A DNA stretch of 64,000 nucleotides from Burkholderiaceae bacterium (GCA_947448415.1 CANFMT010000006.1:1-64000); one strand, 5' to 3'; counted from the first letter of the stretch, positions 45,826 through 54,215 are shown. Notes: generated from the sequence alone by a model not told the origin. Made by a program: numbers and translations.

Positions 45826-46677
45826 ATGGCTACAAAGAAGTCTCCAGCAAAAAAGAAAGTAGCTACCAAGGTGGTAAAAAAATCCCCTGTAAAGAAAGCT
45901 GCTATTAAGAAGGTTGCCGCCAAAAAAGTGGCAAGCAAAACACCAGCCAAAAAGGTAGTGACAAAACCTGCGCCTAAGAAAGTCGCTGTTAAAAAGCCTG
46001 CAGCCAAGAAACCTGCAGCAAAAAAGCCTGTTGCTAAAAAAGTAGCAAAGAAGGCAGTTAAAAAAGTGGCCGCAAAATCTCCTAAAGTGGATCAATATGG
46101 TCTAGAGCAGGATGATGAGTTTTATGGTCTGTATTTTGCAAAATCTACCAACAAAGGTTTAGTAGAAGTCAAACCCTGCACTTTCTCACTGATGTATTGG
46201 TGGAAAGGCTTGCTTGGTTACCCTGACATGATTGAGATTTCCAAAGGTAGCAATACTGCAATGTTGCAGTTTGAATCTACATTTGGTGGCGGTGACTCTG
46301 GTGAAACAGAGCTAACTGAACAAGATGTTTTGGATATCGATCACATCATCGAAGTAGACGAAGATGAAATGCTGATTTCGCTCTATTCTTATGTGCCGAT
46401 TCCAGTGCCCGATAAGCTTATTGGCGCATTGGGCTTGGCTATCTTGAACATCAATCCAGAAACTCGCTATGGTAGCTTAGAGCTTTGTTCAACCGAGAAT
46501 GAAGAAGGTGAAACAGAGCACTTCTTGCGCTATCGTGCGGCAACTTATTTACGCGGTATCAAGTCTGGTAAGGTTGAAGCTATTGAAAGCATGGTAACTA
46601 ATGGATCCGAGTTCTTTGGACTCGCATTGGATGCGATGTGTGTCAATAAGTCTATTAAGAAATGGCTACTTAGTTAA
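45826..46677 (+). CDS. Histone-H1-like tail fused to a YbjN-like domain
   Basis: The protein (283 aa) starts with 86 residues of Lys/Ala/Pro/Val repeats (VAKKVAKKA-type), as in bacterial H1-like DNA-binding tails. A globular acidic domain of about 195 residues follows. Its C-terminal half (RYGSLELCSTENEEGETEHF, FLRYRAATYLRG, EFFGLALDAMCV) resembles the YbjN/type-III-chaperone fold. The domain call is by pattern memory and is moderate. The tail should bind nucleic acid or polyphosphate. A small hairpin ATGGGG/CCCCAT lies about 90 bp upstream, in the 216-bp gap, which holds no other feature. Confidence 0.75.
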   Translation: MATKKSPAKKKVATKVVKKSPVKKAAIKKVAAKKVASKTPAKKVVTKPAPKKVAVKKPAAKKPAAKKPVAKKVAKKAVKKVAAKSPKVDQYGLEQDDEFYGLYFAKSTNKGLVEVKPCTFSLMYWWKGLLGYPDMIEISKGSNTAMLQFESTFGGGDSGETELTEQDVLDIDHIIEVDEDEMLISLYSYVPIPVPDKLIGALGLAILNINPETRYGSLELCSTENEEGETEHFLRYRAATYLRGIKSGKVEAIESMVTNGSEFFGLALDAMCVNKSIKKWLLS

Positions 46678-46700
46678 CTAACTGGCTAGCTGTGTAAAGC

Positions 46701-46964
46701 CTAACGGCAAATATAGATGTAGGTAAAAGGAAAACGGTCATTGACCGTTTTTCTGCTTTCTGTAATCGTGACAGTTCTCTTACCCAGTTTTTGACATTCG
46801 GCTAAAGCCACCTCCTGCGCTTCATTCTCTTTTACATCTTTGGGCGTATGAACCCCAATTGCCCCATCAGATTGCTGATAGACACCAAATTTACTTGGCG
46901 GAGTTGAGCATGCAAGATAGATGAATGGAAGGCAAAGCAGAAGACAATGACGAATCAATTTCAT
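46701..46964 (-). CDS. Small predicted lipoprotein, hypothetical
   Basis: The protein (87 aa) has a signal peptide with the lipobox LACS (Cys19) and a short mature part. I do not recognise a family. A 10-bp perfect inverted repeat AAAACGGTCA/TGACCGTTTT (46731-46751) lies inside its last coding part. Confidence 0.7.
   Translation of the reverse strand: MKLIRHCLLLCLPFIYLACSTPPSKFGVYQQSDGAIGVHTPKDVKENEAQEVALAECQKLGKRTVTITESRKTVNDRFPFTYIYICR
46731..46753 (+). terminator. Possible terminator inside the lipoprotein 3' coding end
   Basis: The stem AAAACGGTCA/TGACCGTTTT with a 1-nt centre is followed by T on the plus strand. It could end the H1-like gene's transcript, which stops at 46677. It is coding on the opposite strand. 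Confidence 0.45.
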
Positions 46965-47059
46965 GATTTAACTTGTAGATAGTATTCGTCCATTCTAGCG
47001 CAATACATCTGGGCCAAAGCCCATAAATCATGTCTGCCCTCTATGCAAACCACCCTACC

Positions 47060-48100
47060 CTATCTGAAGTATTTATCCTTTATCCATAGGGCAAGCGAAA
47101 CAAGCCCTACCATGATGGGTACCTCCACCAATGGCCCAATGACCGCAGCAAAGGCCGCTCCTGAGTTAATACCAAATACTGCAATTGCTACAGCGATAGC
47201 CAATTCAAAGTTATTACTTGAAGCTGTAAATGAGAGTGTGCAACAACGCTTGTACTCAATCCCCATCTTAATAGTGAGGAAAAAAGTCAGTAGGAACATC
47301 ACTATAAAAAAGACAAGTAATGGCACTGCAATAGTAATGACATCCATTGGCAATTGCAGGATGAGCTTACCCTTAAGACTAAACATCACCACAATCGTAA
47401 AGAGCAGCGCAATGAAGGTCAGCTTTCCAATCTTTGGCACAAACACTTCTTGATACCACTCTCTCGAAACAAACTTGAGCATCACAAAGCGGGTTAAGAA
47501 GCCAGCGATACATGGCACACCTAAGTAAATAGCTACTGTTTTAGCTATCTCGCCAATGGTGATATCGACAACCGATCCTTGAAAACCAAAATAAGGTGGC
47601 AGTACGGTTAGAAAGAAATAGGCGTAGATGCTAAAGAACAGCACTTGAAATAACGCGTTAAAAGCTACTAAACCCGCAGCATATTCGGTTGATCCTTTGG
47701 CGATATCGTTCCATACAATTACCATCGCAATGCAGGGCGCGATCCCAATGAGGATAAGGCCAGCCATATATTCAGGTTGATTGGGTACAAAAATGATAGC
47801 CAACAAGAACATTAGTGTTGGCGCAATAATCCAATTAAGCAGGAATGCCAAACCAAATATCCGTTTATCCTTAAATACATCAGGCAAGTCCTCATACTTC
47901 ACCTTAGCAAAAGGTGGATACATCATCAATATCAATCCGATAGCGATAGGAATATTGGTGGTACCCGATTGAAAGGAATTGATCATGGTCTCAATCCCTG
48001 GGATAAAGTAGCCAAGACCAATACCAGCTGCCATTGCAGCAAAAATCCAAACTGTAAGGTAGCGATCTAAAAAAGATAGCTTGCTAGTGACTGTGCTCAT
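47060..48100 (-). CDS. acr3: Arsenite efflux transporter of the ACR3 family
   Basis: The protein (346 aa) has ten predicted helices. The ACR3 blocks [35 protein letters not shown] with its conserved Cys, and [19 protein letters not shown] are present. It exports arsenite from the cytoplasm, pairing with the ArsC arsenate reductase. Its start overlaps the arsC stop by 4 bases in the arsR-arsC-acr3 operon. Confidence 0.93.
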   Translation of the reverse strand: MSTVTSKLSFLDRYLTVWIFAAMAAGIGLGYFIPGIETMINSFQSGTTNIPIAIGLILMMYPPFAKVKYEDLPDVFKDKRIFGLAFLLNWIIAPTLMFLLAIIFVPNQPEYMAGLILIGIAPCIAMVIVWNDIAKGSTEYAAGLVAFNALFQVLFFSIYAYFFLTVLPPYFGFQGSVVDITIGEIAKTVAIYLGVPCIAGFLTRFVMLKFVSREWYQEVFVPKIGKLTFIALLFTIVVMFSLKGKLILQLPMDVITIAVPLLVFFIVMFLLTFFLTIKMGIEYKRCCTLSFTASSNNFELAIAVAIAVFGINSGAAFAAVIGPLVEVPIMVGLVSLALWIKDKYFR

Positions 48101-48576
48101 AATTGGGTGTGAATTTCTTTTAGGCTCATTGAATCTAATTTATCTAAAGGCATCGAGGCGAGAATATCAATACGCTGCTTTAGTCCGTTCATCACATTGA
48201 TAAAGGCAGTTTTCTTCTCCAGATCAGAGCCCTGTACTTGAGATGGATCTGGAAAGCCCCAATGGGCAGTCACAGGATTACCTGGCCAGAATGGGCATAC
48301 TTCACCGGCAGCATTGTCACAAACGGTAATAATGAAATCCATCTTTGGAGCGTTGGGCTCTCCAAACACATCCCAACTCTTAGACTTTAATTTAGCTGGA
48401 TCCATACCCATCTCTATGGCTAATTTCTCGGCGATAGGATTGATGCTAGTACCTGGAGTCGAACCAGCGGAATAACCAATCAACCTACCGCTTGGATGTG
48501 TCGATGCCAGCGCCTCCCCCAGAATAGAACGGGCAGAATTATGTGTGCATAAAAATAAGATGTTGTATTGCTTCAC
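48097..48576 (-). CDS. arsC: Arsenate reductase, LMW-phosphatase type (thioredoxin-linked)
   Basis: The protein (159 aa) reduces arsenate to arsenite. The phosphatase loop C-x5-R is seen at Cys10-Arg16 ([10 protein letters not shown]). The two resolving cysteines are at Cys86 and Cys94 ([16 protein letters not shown]), as in thioredoxin-coupled ArsC. It overlaps both arsR and acr3 by 4 bases. Confidence 0.93.
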   Translation of the reverse strand: MKQYNILFLCTHNSARSILGEALASTHPSGRLIGYSAGSTPGTSINPIAEKLAIEMGMDPAKLKSKSWDVFGEPNAPKMDFIITVCDNAAGEVCPFWPGNPVTAHWGFPDPSQVQGSDLEKKTAFINVMNGLKQRIDILASMPLDKLDSMSLKEIHTQL

Positions 48577-48902
48577 TTACTCTTTACCTTTTTAATAATA
48601 GAAACTGGTTCACACGACTTACCACCGCAGCAATTTTCAAGCAAGAACTGACTCAAGTCCCCTACTAGCTTTGCATTTGGGCGGTAAATGAGATGGCGAC
48701 TTTGACGCTCAACCTTTAGCAATTCAGCGCTCACTAATTCTTTTAGATGAAAACTCAGCGTAGCATTGGCCACGCCTAATCTTTCGATGATTTCACCCGG
48801 AGTCAAACCAAGCTCACCACGTTGCACCACTAAACGAAAGATATTTAAGCGGGTATCTTGTCCAAGTGCCAGAAAGACCTTGATAGCATCTGTATTTTTC
48901 AT
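48573..48902 (-). CDS. arsR: ArsR-family repressor, C-terminal-cysteine type
   Basis: The protein (109 aa) is a winged-helix repressor with the recognition helix ANATLSFHLKEL (residues 45-56). The classic ELCVC motif in helix 3 is absent. Instead a cluster Cys91-Cys92-x4-Cys97 (ENCCGGKSC) lies at the C-terminus, as in the Acidithiobacillus-type arsenite sensors. It probably represses the arsR-arsC-acr3 operon from the palindrome at 48918-48931. Confidence 0.92.
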   Translation of the reverse strand: MKNTDAIKVFLALGQDTRLNIFRLVVQRGELGLTPGEIIERLGVANATLSFHLKELVSAELLKVERQSRHLIYRPNAKLVGDLSQFLLENCCGGKSCEPVSIIKKVKSK

Positions 48903-48917
48903 ATTTCCAATTATATA

Positions 48918-48931
48918 GAAATATATATTTC
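48918..48931. promoter_or_regulatory. Candidate ArsR operator
   Basis: GAAATATATATTTC is a perfect 14-bp palindrome located 16 bp upstream of the arsR start. A TATAAT on the minus strand lies at 48910-48915. The position fits an autoregulatory operator. Confidence 0.6.
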
Positions 48932-48947
48932 ATAATCGTGACAATTA

Positions 48948-48965
48948 ATGTCACATAAGTGTCAT
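48948..48965 (+). promoter_or_regulatory. Pho-box-like site before the H1-like/ppk2 operon
   Basis: ATGTCAC-N4-GTGTCAT gives two half-sites exactly 11 bp apart, facing the H1-like gene. The hexamer 10 bp downstream (AATTAG) is a weak -10, so this is the least certain of the six boxes. Confidence 0.55.
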
Positions 48966-49051
48966 ATATGCTTGAAATTAGCAGAAATACACCTTAGGAT
49001 CGTTAAAGGGACTTATTTAAAATCAATACACAAACTTACACAGGAATAATC

Positions 49052-49330
49052 ATGAGCCAAAAGAAGTTAGTAAAGCAGCTTTTAAAAAAGCTCGATAAAT
49101 TAGAGTCCGATAGAGAGAAGTTAATCGATAAGCTAGCAAAAGCTTTAGATAAGCTGGAGAAAAAAGTAGCCACCAAGAAAGCACCAGCTAAAAAAACAGC
49201 GGCAACCAAGAAAGTTCCTGCCAAGAAGGCGGCAGTAAAAAAAGTAGCAGCTAAGAAGGCGCCAGCAAAGAAAGCACCCACAAAAAAGGCAGCAGCTAAG
49301 AAAGTACCAAGTCCAAGTGATGCGAATTAA
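49052..49330 (+). CDS. Histone-H1-like small basic protein
   Basis: The protein (92 aa) has an N-terminal coiled-coil helix (KKLDKLESDREKLIDKLAKALDKLEKK, residues 11-38 in part) and a Lys/Ala/Pro repeat tail (VPAKKAAVKKVAAKKAPAKKA). It resembles bacterial H1-like proteins and phasin-type nucleoid proteins such as those linked to storage granules. An AGGA site lies 6 bases before the ATG. Its stop overlaps the ppk2 start (TAATG). The pairing with a polyphosphate kinase suggests that it may bind polyphosphate or granules. Confidence 0.8.
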   Translation: MSQKKLVKQLLKKLDKLESDREKLIDKLAKALDKLEKKVATKKAPAKKTAATKKVPAKKAAVKKVAAKKAPAKKAPTKKAAAKKVPSPSDAN

Positions 49331-50103
49331 TGGGCAATAAAGAGAAAGGTAAGCTAGATCAAACTAGCTACGAGTCACAACTCCATTCCCTACAAATACA
49401 GTTAGTAAAGCTCCAAAATAGCCTTATCAGCAAGGGTGATCAGATCCTAGTAATTCTTGAGGGTCGTGACACCGCAGGTAAGGACGGCAGCATTAAAGCG
49501 ATAAATGAGCACTTGAGCCCGCGAGAGACTCGTATAGTAGCGCTTGGCAAGCCCTCAGATACTGAAAATGCAGAGTGGTATTTTCAACGCTATGTAGCTG
49601 AGCTACCTAAGAAGGGGGAAGTTGTTCTATTTAACCGTAGCTGGTACAACCGTGCCGGCGTTGAGCGGGTAATGAATTTTTGCACTAAATCCCAGTACGA
49701 AAATTTTATTGAAACGGTGAATGATTTTGAATCTATCCTGATGCGTTCTGGCGTTACCCTGATTAAATATTATTTAGATATTTCTAAAAAAGAGCAGGCT
49801 TTAAGGCTAAAGGCTAGAGAAGTAGACCCGCTAAAGCAGTGGAAAATCAGTCCTATCGATCAGCAAGCTCAGAAAAAATGGGATGCCTACAGCAAGTGTA
49901 GAAATGAGATGTTAGATAAGACCAGCCCTAAGGGTGCGCCCTGGACAATAGTCAGGGCTAATGATAAAAAGCTGGCTCATTTGAATCTCATTAGAGACAT
50001 GCTTTCCAGAATTGACTATCCCGGCAAAGATAAAGACCTATTAAAGGCGGATAAAGAGATTGCCTTTAAATGGGATGGAAATTTATCTAAACTCGAGAAA
50101 TAA
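49330..50103 (+). CDS. ppk2: Polyphosphate kinase 2 family protein, paralogue 1
   Basis: The protein (257 aa) is a short PPK2-type P-loop kinase that transfers phosphate between polyphosphate and nucleotides. Walker A is GRDTAGKDG (residues 45-53). The Walker B-like block reads VVLFNRSWYNRAGVERVM, with Asn102 where the second paralogue in this window has Asp. Other family blocks are present: EWYFQRYVAELP and DPLKQWKISPID. It is translationally coupled to the H1-like gene. Confidence 0.9.
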   Translation: MGNKEKGKLDQTSYESQLHSLQIQLVKLQNSLISKGDQILVILEGRDTAGKDGSIKAINEHLSPRETRIVALGKPSDTENAEWYFQRYVAELPKKGEVVLFNRSWYNRAGVERVMNFCTKSQYENFIETVNDFESILMRSGVTLIKYYLDISKKEQALRLKAREVDPLKQWKISPIDQQAQKKWDAYSKCRNEMLDKTSPKGAPWTIVRANDKKLAHLNLIRDMLSRIDYPGKDKDLLKADKEIAFKWDGNLSKLEK

Positions 50104-50109
50104 AGGGCC

Positions 50110-51015
50110 TTAAAAGACTTCTGGAACGTACATCTGCGGAGGCACTGGCCCACGCAGATAGTCTGGGTTGTGCACTCGCTCAGGCAGAGTTATCAAGGGG
50201 TGATCAATTTCTTTATAGGGTATTTGGTTCAGTAGGTGTGTAATGCAGTTTAGACGTGCTTTTTTCTTATCATTAGCCGCTACCACCCACCACGGCGCCT
50301 CAGGGATATGCGTGCGCTCAAGCATTGTTTCTTTAGCCTTGGTATAGGCCTCCCAGAGTCTTCTTGCCTCTAGATCCATCGGACTTAATTTCCACTGTTT
50401 CAATGGATCGTGAATACGCATCATGAAGCGGTTATATTGCTCATCATCCGATATTGAAAACCAATATTTAATCAAGATGACTCCAGAGCTAATCATCATG
50501 CGCTCAAGATCTGGTACTGTTCTTAAGAACTCTTCGTACTCATAATCTGTGCAAAATCCCATCACCCTCTCTACGCCAGCACGGTTATACCAACTGCGGT
50601 CAAAGAGGACGATTTCACCGCCAGCGGGTAAATGGGAGATATACCTTTGAAAGTACCACTGTGTCTTTTCGCGCTCATTAGGTGCGGGCAAGGCTACAAC
50701 CTTACAAACACGTGGATTCAGTCTTTGGGTGATCCGCTTAATTGCGCCACCCTTACCTGCTGAATCACGACCTTCAAATAAGACGGCCACTTTAAGCTTA
50801 TTGGCAACAACCCAGTCTTGCAACTTGACCAGCTCACCTTGCAGCCTGAAAAGTTCTCGGAAGTAAACATTACGGGGAATTTCTGACTGGCCATCACCAT
50901 CAGGCGACAAACGATCATCGTCGAGCTCCATCTCGAGCTCTTCATCCATGCTATCCAGAATTTCTTCTTGAGCACGGCGATACCACTCGGCCATTTCCTG
51001 ATTTTTTGATGTCAT
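50110..51015 (-). CDS. ppk2: Polyphosphate kinase 2, paralogue 2
   Basis: This PPK2 has 301 aa from the chosen ATG at 51015. That ATG follows AGGAG at 7 bases. A longer frame to 51054 would start inside the Pho-box. Walker A is GRDSAGKGG and Walker B is VLFDRSWYNRAGVERVM with the usual Asp. The N-terminal extension (about 40 residues) is acidic. It lies behind an acyltransferase gene but seems to have its own Pho-box promoter. Confidence 0.93.
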   Translation of the reverse strand: MTSKNQEMAEWYRRAQEEILDSMDEELEMELDDDRLSPDGDGQSEIPRNVYFRELFRLQGELVKLQDWVVANKLKVAVLFEGRDSAGKGGAIKRITQRLNPRVCKVVALPAPNEREKTQWYFQRYISHLPAGGEIVLFDRSWYNRAGVERVMGFCTDYEYEEFLRTVPDLERMMISSGVILIKYWFSISDDEQYNRFMMRIHDPLKQWKLSPMDLEARRLWEAYTKAKETMLERTHIPEAPWWVVAANDKKKARLNCITHLLNQIPYKEIDHPLITLPERVHNPDYLRGPVPPQMYVPEVF

Positions 51016-51052
51016 GTTTTTCACTCCTAGATCATACTTATATCCAGAAAGC

Positions 51053-51070
51053 ATGACACTTTTGTTACAT
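51053..51070 (-). promoter_or_regulatory. Pho-box-like site of ppk2 paralogue 2
   Basis: On the minus strand, ATGTAAC-N4-GTGTCAT has half-sites 11 bp apart and a TATAAG hexamer (51037-51042) exactly 10 bp downstream. It overlaps the end of the acyltransferase gene. The geometry is that of PhoB-activated promoters. Confidence 0.7.
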
Positions 51071-51859
51071 CGGGGGCTGATTACCCTTTAGCAGCGCAGA
51101 AATAGCCTCCTGGCTATGCAATGCCAGCCACTTTCGATCACTTGAGGCTGAAGGGGATGCGCCAGAGGGAGGTAAAAAGGTTAATTCCACAATCAAACCA
51201 GGGCTACGCAATATGTTGGCCATTGACTCCAAAAGCCCCATATCACCAATAAAAGCTGGCGCAACGCTTCTAAGGCCCGTTTCTATTGATTTATAGGTAA
51301 TTGCTAAAGAAAAGACGGGGGCCTGTGCAATCACTGCAGATTCAAATAAGTTTGGCCTAAAGGGTAGAACTCCATCGCCAACAGTAGAGGTGCCCTCTGG
51401 GAAAATGCAAACAGAATCATTTTTCAGTACCCTGCTAACCTCACTTGCCACCTGTTTGCCATGACGAGCGCTATCACGCTTAATAAATACTGTACCCAAC
51501 TGCTTTGCCATCCAACCAAATATGGGCCACGCTGCAACATCTGACTTAGCTACAAATCGAATAGGCTTAAAAGCATTGATGGCATGTATATCCATCCAAG
51601 AAATATGATTTGATGCCAACAAAATCGGGGTGGCAGGCAAGATGGCTTCGCCAATGACTCGTAGCCTTATTCGAAAGATCCCAAGCAATCGCACGGACCA
51701 ATTTTTAATATGTCTATTTTTGGCCTCCTGACCAATAAAAGGAAAGCACAAAAACAGGATCAGCAATCCCGAAAAGACATGACACCATATCTGCAGCCAT
51801 AGGTACATTCTTAGTAAAAATTGTGTACTAGCTTCTGAGGGTGTCTGGTTCTTACTCAT
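51065..51859 (-). CDS. 1-acylglycerol-3-phosphate acyltransferase-like (PlsC/OlsA type)
   Basis: The protein (264 aa) has an N-terminal hydrophobic segment (HVFSGLLILFLCFPFIG) and the acyltransferase motifs: NHISWMD with His85-x4-Asp90, FPEGTSTVGDG, and the substrate loop around FVAKSDVAAWPIFG. PlsC makes phosphatidic acid; OlsA makes ornithine lipid from lyso-ornithine lipid. The two cannot be told apart by motif. The divergent operon contains olsB, which favours OlsA. Confidence 0.85.
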   Translation of the reverse strand: MSKNQTPSEASTQFLLRMYLWLQIWCHVFSGLLILFLCFPFIGQEAKNRHIKNWSVRLLGIFRIRLRVIGEAILPATPILLASNHISWMDIHAINAFKPIRFVAKSDVAAWPIFGWMAKQLGTVFIKRDSARHGKQVASEVSRVLKNDSVCIFPEGTSTVGDGVLPFRPNLFESAVIAQAPVFSLAITYKSIETGLRSVAPAFIGDMGLLESMANILRSPGLIVELTFLPPSGASPSASSDRKWLALHSQEAISALLKGNQPPM

Positions 51860-51899
51860 ATGAAATTGGAATATAAATCAAGTTGAAAAATTTCTTCTA

Positions 51900-51939
51900 T
51901 CGTCACAAAACTGACTTGTAACTGTCATGATGCTTTCAT
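51900..51939 (+). promoter_or_regulatory. Phased Pho-box array upstream of plcP
   Basis: The strongest pair is CTGTCAT (51922-51928) and CTTTCAT (51933-51939), 11 bp apart. Weaker half-sites CTGACTT (51911) and TCGTCAC (51900) continue the 11-bp phase. A CTTAAT hexamer (51950-51955) lies 10 bp after the last half-site. CTGTCAT is identical to the Pho half-site consensus. Confidence 0.8.
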
Positions 51940-51963
51940 ACTCAGTAGGCTTAATACTGTTTC

Positions 51964-52773
51964 ATGATGCATTACAAAGCCATCTGGATTTCAGACGTAC
52001 ACCTCGGAACATCAGGGTGTCAGGCAAACTACCTCTTAGATTTTCTGAAACACAATGAAGCTGAGAAATTCTACCTGGTAGGCGACATTATTGATGGCTG
52101 GAGACTCAAAAAGTCCTTCTATTGGCCTCAGGCACACAACGACGTTGTACAAAAACTATTACGTAAGGCGCGCAAAGGTAGCGAAGTCATATACGTCCCA
52201 GGAAATCATGATGAAAGCGCAAGACAGTTCTTTGGGCTTTCCTTCGGAGATGTGAAAGTAGTTGAAGAGGTGATTCACACAACCGTAGATGGCAGAAAAC
52301 TCTGGGTAACGCATGGCGATCAGTTTGATGGCGTGATGCAGTACGCTAAATGGCTTGCATATGTTGGGGATACGCTGTACTCCTTCATCCTATACGTAAA
52401 CCGCCATTTCAATATGTTGCGCATCAAAATGGGTTTGCAGTATTGGTCTCTATCTCAATACCTAAAACACCAAGTAAAGAATGCTGTCAGCTATATCGCT
52501 GACTTTGAGCACATCATGGCTAGAGAGGCACGCTTACGTGGTTGTGATGGGGTCGTTTGTGGTCATATTCATAAAGCAGAAATTCGCGAAATAGATGGCC
52601 TTTTATATTGCAATGATGGTGATTGGGTCGAAAGCTTATCTGCCCTCGTCGAAACACACACAGGCGAACTCAAAATCATCTACTGGACCCACATTAAAGG
52701 TGAGCCAGTTGAAAGCCCTCAAATTACTCTGCAACCCGCTATCGAATCACTTATCAAAGAGGCTGTGCTATGA
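51964..52773 (+). CDS. plcP: PlcP-like phospholipase C (metallophosphoesterase)
   Basis: The protein (269 aa) is a calcineurin-like phosphoesterase with all five metal-binding motifs: DVHLG (Asp11, His13), GDIIDGW (Asp41), GNHDE (Asn81, His82), VTHGDQ (His117) and GHIHKAEI (His201, His203). It is longer than LpxH and, with the adjacent Agt-like gene, fits PlcP. In other bacteria PlcP removes phospho-head groups from membrane lipids to give diacylglycerol during phosphate limitation. No Shine-Dalgarno is visible, and the inferred transcript start is within 1-3 bases of the ATG, so it may be leaderless. Confidence 0.75.
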   Translation: MMHYKAIWISDVHLGTSGCQANYLLDFLKHNEAEKFYLVGDIIDGWRLKKSFYWPQAHNDVVQKLLRKARKGSEVIYVPGNHDESARQFFGLSFGDVKVVEEVIHTTVDGRKLWVTHGDQFDGVMQYAKWLAYVGDTLYSFILYVNRHFNMLRIKMGLQYWSLSQYLKHQVKNAVSYIADFEHIMAREARLRGCDGVVCGHIHKAEIREIDGLLYCNDGDWVESLSALVETHTGELKIIYWTHIKGEPVESPQITLQPAIESLIKEAVL

Positions 52774-53798
52774 AAATTATGATCATCACTGATGCATGGG
52801 ATCCACAAGTAAACGGTGTTGTCCGTACCCTCAAACAAACTCGCGCTGAATTAATAGCCATGGGTCATGAAGTGGAAATGATTACGCCAACAGGCTTTAA
52901 ATCAATCCCCTGCCCAACCTATCCTGATATCGCCCTTTCTTTATTTCCAGGCAAAGAAGTGGCACGTCGCATTAAAGAGTTTGCTCCAGATGCTATGCAT
53001 ATCGCAACCGAAGGTCCTCTGGGCTTATCAGCACGTGCCTATGCGGCAAAAAATAACTTACCCTTTTCTACTGCCTATCACACTCGTTTTCCTGAGTATG
53101 TCAAAGCGCGTACTGGCATTCCTCTGGCAATCACCTATGCATTTATTCGCTGGTTTCATGGCCCATCCATGGCAGTAATGGCGCCAACCATTGTTGTAAA
53201 AAATGATCTAGAGAAATATGGATTAAAAAATGTTGTTTTATGGTCACGAGGTGTGGACCTTGATATTTTCAAGATGCAGGATTCAAAGGCCTTAAATAGT
53301 GCCCGTCCTATTTTCTTGTACGTGGGACGAGTTGCTGTTGAAAAGAATATCAATGCGTTTTTAGAAATTGATTTGCCAGGTTCAAAGTGGGTGGTAGGAG
53401 ACGGTCCAGCCATGGCTGGAATAAAAGAAAAATATCCAGAAGTAAATTATCTCGGTGTACTACAGCAACATGAGTTGGCAAAGGTATATGCTGCTGCAGA
53501 CGTATTTGTATTCCCAAGCAAAACTGATACCTTCGGGCTTGTTTTATTAGAAGCTATGGCTTGCGGCACACCTGTTGCCGCCTACCCAGTCACCGGCCCA
53601 ATTGATGTCCTTGGAAGCTCGAATGCGGGCGCCATGAACGAAGATCTCCGCGAAGCATGTATGCAGGCTCTAAAAATTCCTCGCGAGGTTGCACGGGCTC
53701 ATGCGGAGAAATTCTCATGGAGAGCAGCCTCTGAACAATTTGCTGATCATCTTAAGCCAGTTCCATCGCCTGAAGTACATGTCACTGCACTAGCCTAA
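52770..53798 (+). CDS. Agt-like glycosyltransferase (GT4 family)
   Basis: The protein (342 aa) is a GT4 glycosyltransferase with the N-terminal DAWDPQVNGVVRTLKQTRAEL signature and the EAMACGTPVAAYPVTGP donor-binding block with its E-x7-E-like region near residue 268. Its start overlaps plcP by 4 bases. In marine and rhizobial bacteria an adjacent Agt uses the diacylglycerol made by PlcP to form glycolipids. That role is inferred here. Confidence 0.8.
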   Translation: MKIMIITDAWDPQVNGVVRTLKQTRAELIAMGHEVEMITPTGFKSIPCPTYPDIALSLFPGKEVARRIKEFAPDAMHIATEGPLGLSARAYAAKNNLPFSTAYHTRFPEYVKARTGIPLAITYAFIRWFHGPSMAVMAPTIVVKNDLEKYGLKNVVLWSRGVDLDIFKMQDSKALNSARPIFLYVGRVAVEKNINAFLEIDLPGSKWVVGDGPAMAGIKEKYPEVNYLGVLQQHELAKVYAAADVFVFPSKTDTFGLVLLEAMACGTPVAAYPVTGPIDVLGSSNAGAMNEDLREACMQALKIPREVARAHAEKFSWRAASEQFADHLKPVPSPEVHVTALA

Positions 53799-53810
53799 GA
53801 AGAGCGTTTA

Positions 53811-54215
53811 ATGAATTCTCCGTATCACATTGATCAAAACCCGCATAAAGGTAACCGAGGTGTTGCCAGGGCATGGCATGCAGCAAAAAACTCTTGGTGC
53901 GGATTGGTTTACGCCTTCTTAGAAGAAAGTGCTTTCAGGCAGGAGCTCACTTTATTTGTGCTCCTGACACCTATTGCCGCACTCTTACCAATTTCACTTC
54001 TAGAAAAGTCCCTGCTAGTTTCTTCTTTGGTAATGGTCCTAGTGATTGAGCTTCTCAATTCCAGTGTAGAGGCTGCAATTGATCGTATTTCCTTTGAGCA
54101 CCATGATCTCTCAAAGAGAGCAAAAGATTTTGGCAGCGCCGCTGTAATGCTTGCTTTGCTTGTAGCTGCCCTCATTTGGGCCGCAGTTTGCATTCCATTA
54201 ATGATGCAAATTTAA
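53811..54215 (+). CDS. dgkA: Diacylglycerol kinase
   Basis: The protein (134 aa) is a three-helix membrane enzyme. The signature ELLNSSVEAAIDR, with catalytic Glu, and SKRAKDFGSAAV are intact. It phosphorylates diacylglycerol to phosphatidic acid. Next to plcP and agt it would recycle diacylglycerol that is not used for glycolipid. Confidence 0.92.
   Translation: MNSPYHIDQNPHKGNRGVARAWHAAKNSWCGLVYAFLEESAFRQELTLFVLLTPIAALLPISLLEKSLLVSSLVMVLVIELLNSSVEAAIDRISFEHHDLSKRAKDFGSAAVMLALLVAALIWAAVCIPLMMQI

Noticed and set aside
45654..46095. Minus-strand frames rich in Phe, Leu, Thr and Ala opposite the H1-like fusion gene.
   Set aside because: They are the antisense of the Lys/Ala repeats; the composition is a by-product of AAG and GCT codons.
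49036..49281. Minus-strand frame opposite the small H1-like gene.
   Set aside because: Same reason: antisense of Lys/Ala repeats.
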